Source: an uncultured Collinsella sp. (lineage in GTDB: Bacteria > Actinomycetota > Coriobacteriia > Coriobacteriales > Coriobacteriaceae). Taken from it: a stretch of 7,967 nt of DNA. The number at the start of each line of letters is the position of its first letter. Position 1 is the stretch's first letter. This document shows positions 6,966 through 7,967 of the stretch, piece after piece. Position numbers and translations under genes: made by a program. Under the pieces are notes generated by a model. The model worked only from the letters and a program-made list of their open reading frames with translations, had not been told where the DNA came from and did not search any database. The stretch lies in the NCBI GenBank assembly GCA_900548565.1, contig URKV01000085.1:1-7967 (forward strand), written 5' to 3'.

Positions 6966-7935
6966 CTATCGAACCGAAGAATCGCCCGAGGCCGAAGAGG
7001 TATCGGGCTCGTCATAAATCACGCCGAGCACGTCGCGCACGACATGCATCGCGGTATCTGAGCCGCCGCCGCCCTGCTCCAGGACAGTAGCGATGACATA
7101 CTTGGGGTCATCGGCCGGCGCATAGGCGCAGAACCACGCGTATTCGTCCTCGCCACTTTTCTCGCCCGTGCCCGACTTGCCGTATACCTGCGGCGTCAGG
7201 GTGCCAAAGTGCGCCGCCAGGGACGTCGATGCCGTGTAAATCACGTCGTGCATACCGTTGCGAACAAGAGCCAAATCCGAATCGCTGTTGATCTTGGCCT
7301 CCAGGCGCTTCTTCTTGCCCTTGCCGTTGTACTTATAGGCATCGCCGTCGCCATCGCGCGACACGGCAGACAAAAACACGTGAGGCACGTACTGTTTGCC
7401 GCCGTTGGCAAGACCCATATAGGCGCACGCCATCTGCAGGGGCGTCACCAGGATGTCGCCCTGGCCGATGGCGATGTTGGTCATATCGCCGGCATTCCAC
7501 TTGCGGTCCTCGGCAGAGGCGTCGGTGAAGTACGACTCTTTCCACTCGGCATCGGGAATACGGCCCGCGCCCTCACTCGGCAGATCGATACCGCAGGTCT
7601 TGCCCAGGCCCCAGCGACGAAAGACCTCCTGCAGGCCCTCGGAATGCTGCTCGTCATAAAAAAACGCCTTGCCCATGTCGTAGAAGACGGGGTCGCACGA
7701 GTTGGCGATACCCGACTGCAGCGTCATGGTGCCGTGGCCGGAATGCAGCCAGCAGTACTTGCCCCACGACTTGCCCAGGCCCGTCCAATAGCCCGTGCAG
7801 TTGGTTGTCTGCGTTGAAGTGTAGGTTCCAAACTCAAGACCGGCCAGTGCCGAGAGCGGCTTGATGGTCGAGGCCGACATGTACTGTCCGCTAATGGCGC
7901 GGTTGAGCAGCGGGTGCGAACCTTTGTCATCATTG
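6966..7935 (-). CDS. mrdA: Penicillin-binding protein 2 (MrdA), transpeptidase part, 5' end missing
   Basis: Class B PBP that cross-links peptidoglycan in the elongation complex with RodA. Only the C-terminal 322 residues are genomic; the start of the gene, including its membrane anchor and pedestal domain, lies beyond the insert. The apparent N-terminus MCIRDS is adapter translation, not protein. Transpeptidase motifs are visible: the SxxK motif as STIK with the catalytic Ser codon at 7869-7871, SCD (codons about 7692-7700) in place of the usual SxN, and KSGT starting at the Lys codon 7176-7178 in place of KTGT. NRAISGQY precedes the first motif, IAIGQGDILVTPLQMA lies in the middle, and AWFCAYAP follows the last. 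The C-terminus is a short Ser/Asp-rich tail. Its TAG stop is 9 bases before the rodA start. PBP2 rather than PBP3/FtsI is inferred from adjacent rodA and the SxD form. Confidence 0.92.
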
Positions 7936-7967
7936 CTGTCTCTTATACACATCTGACGCTGCCGACG
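7936..7967 (-). other. Nextera read-1 adapter, inverted (artefact)
   Basis: These 32 bases are the reverse complement of the Nextera read-1 adapter, lacking only its last base. The Tn5 mosaic end occupies 7936-7954. The genomic insert therefore ends at 7935. Together with bases 16-48 this forms a perfect 32-base inverted terminal repeat that is synthetic. Reading frames crossing it produce the well-known spurious peptide MCIRDS. Confidence 0.98.

Noticed and set aside
7209..7817. Plus-strand open frame of 202 codons
   Set aside because: It is antisense to the transpeptidase domain of PBP2 and shows no motifs of its own.
16..7967. Perfect 32-base inverted terminal repeats, as if the window were a transposon
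   Set aside because: The repeats are Nextera adapter containing the engineered Tn5 mosaic end. The interior holds only housekeeping genes and no transposase.

Overview
This window is one continuous block of seven chromosomal genes, all on the minus strand. Read 5' to 3' on that strand (window right to left) the order is: mrdA/PBP2 (5' end missing) > rodA > a DUF697-like membrane protein > a B12-binding-type radical SAM protein (TIGR03960 type) > its DUF2344/TIGR03936 partner > rplU (bL21) > rpmA (bL27) > obgE (3' end missing). The DNA is GC-rich by eye, genes are tightly packed, and two genes use TTG starts. GC content, gene order, protein style and the lack of an N-terminal extension on bL27 suggest a Coriobacteriia member, perhaps Collinsella-like. 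The lineage is an inference from the sequence; no comparison was run.

Both window ends are library adapter, not genome. Bases 1-48 are the tail of an Illumina P5 primer, an 8-base i5 index and the 33-base Nextera read-1 adapter. Bases 7936-7967 are the same adapter in inverse orientation. Genomic DNA therefore runs only from about 49 to 7935. This explains why obgE and mrdA are cut and why translations near the ends carry the familiar adapter peptides (MCIRDS, SYTHLTLPT).

The right part (about 7935-5730) encodes the elongation pair of peptidoglycan synthesis: the transpeptidase PBP2 and the SEDS glycosyltransferase RodA. A 309-residue protein of unknown role follows (5711-4782), with a DUF697-like hydrophobic C-terminal half and an N-terminal half that may be a degenerate GTPase fold. 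Next come the two radical SAM linked genes (4772-2086), coupled by an ATGA overlap. A good sigma70-type promoter overlaps the end of that block and drives rplU-rpmA (2018-1353). A well-formed terminator hairpin sits between rpmA and obgE (1268-49), so the ribosomal protein genes probably outproduce the GTPase.

The layout resembles the widespread cell-shape / radical SAM / rplU-rpmA-obgE neighbourhood seen in many Clostridia, but without the RNase G (rng) gene, without the Prp protease gene, without min genes between mrdA and rodA, and with the DUF697-like gene inserted. I see no mobile element, CRISPR array, RNA gene or defence system. The least characterised items are the DUF697-like protein and the radical SAM pair.
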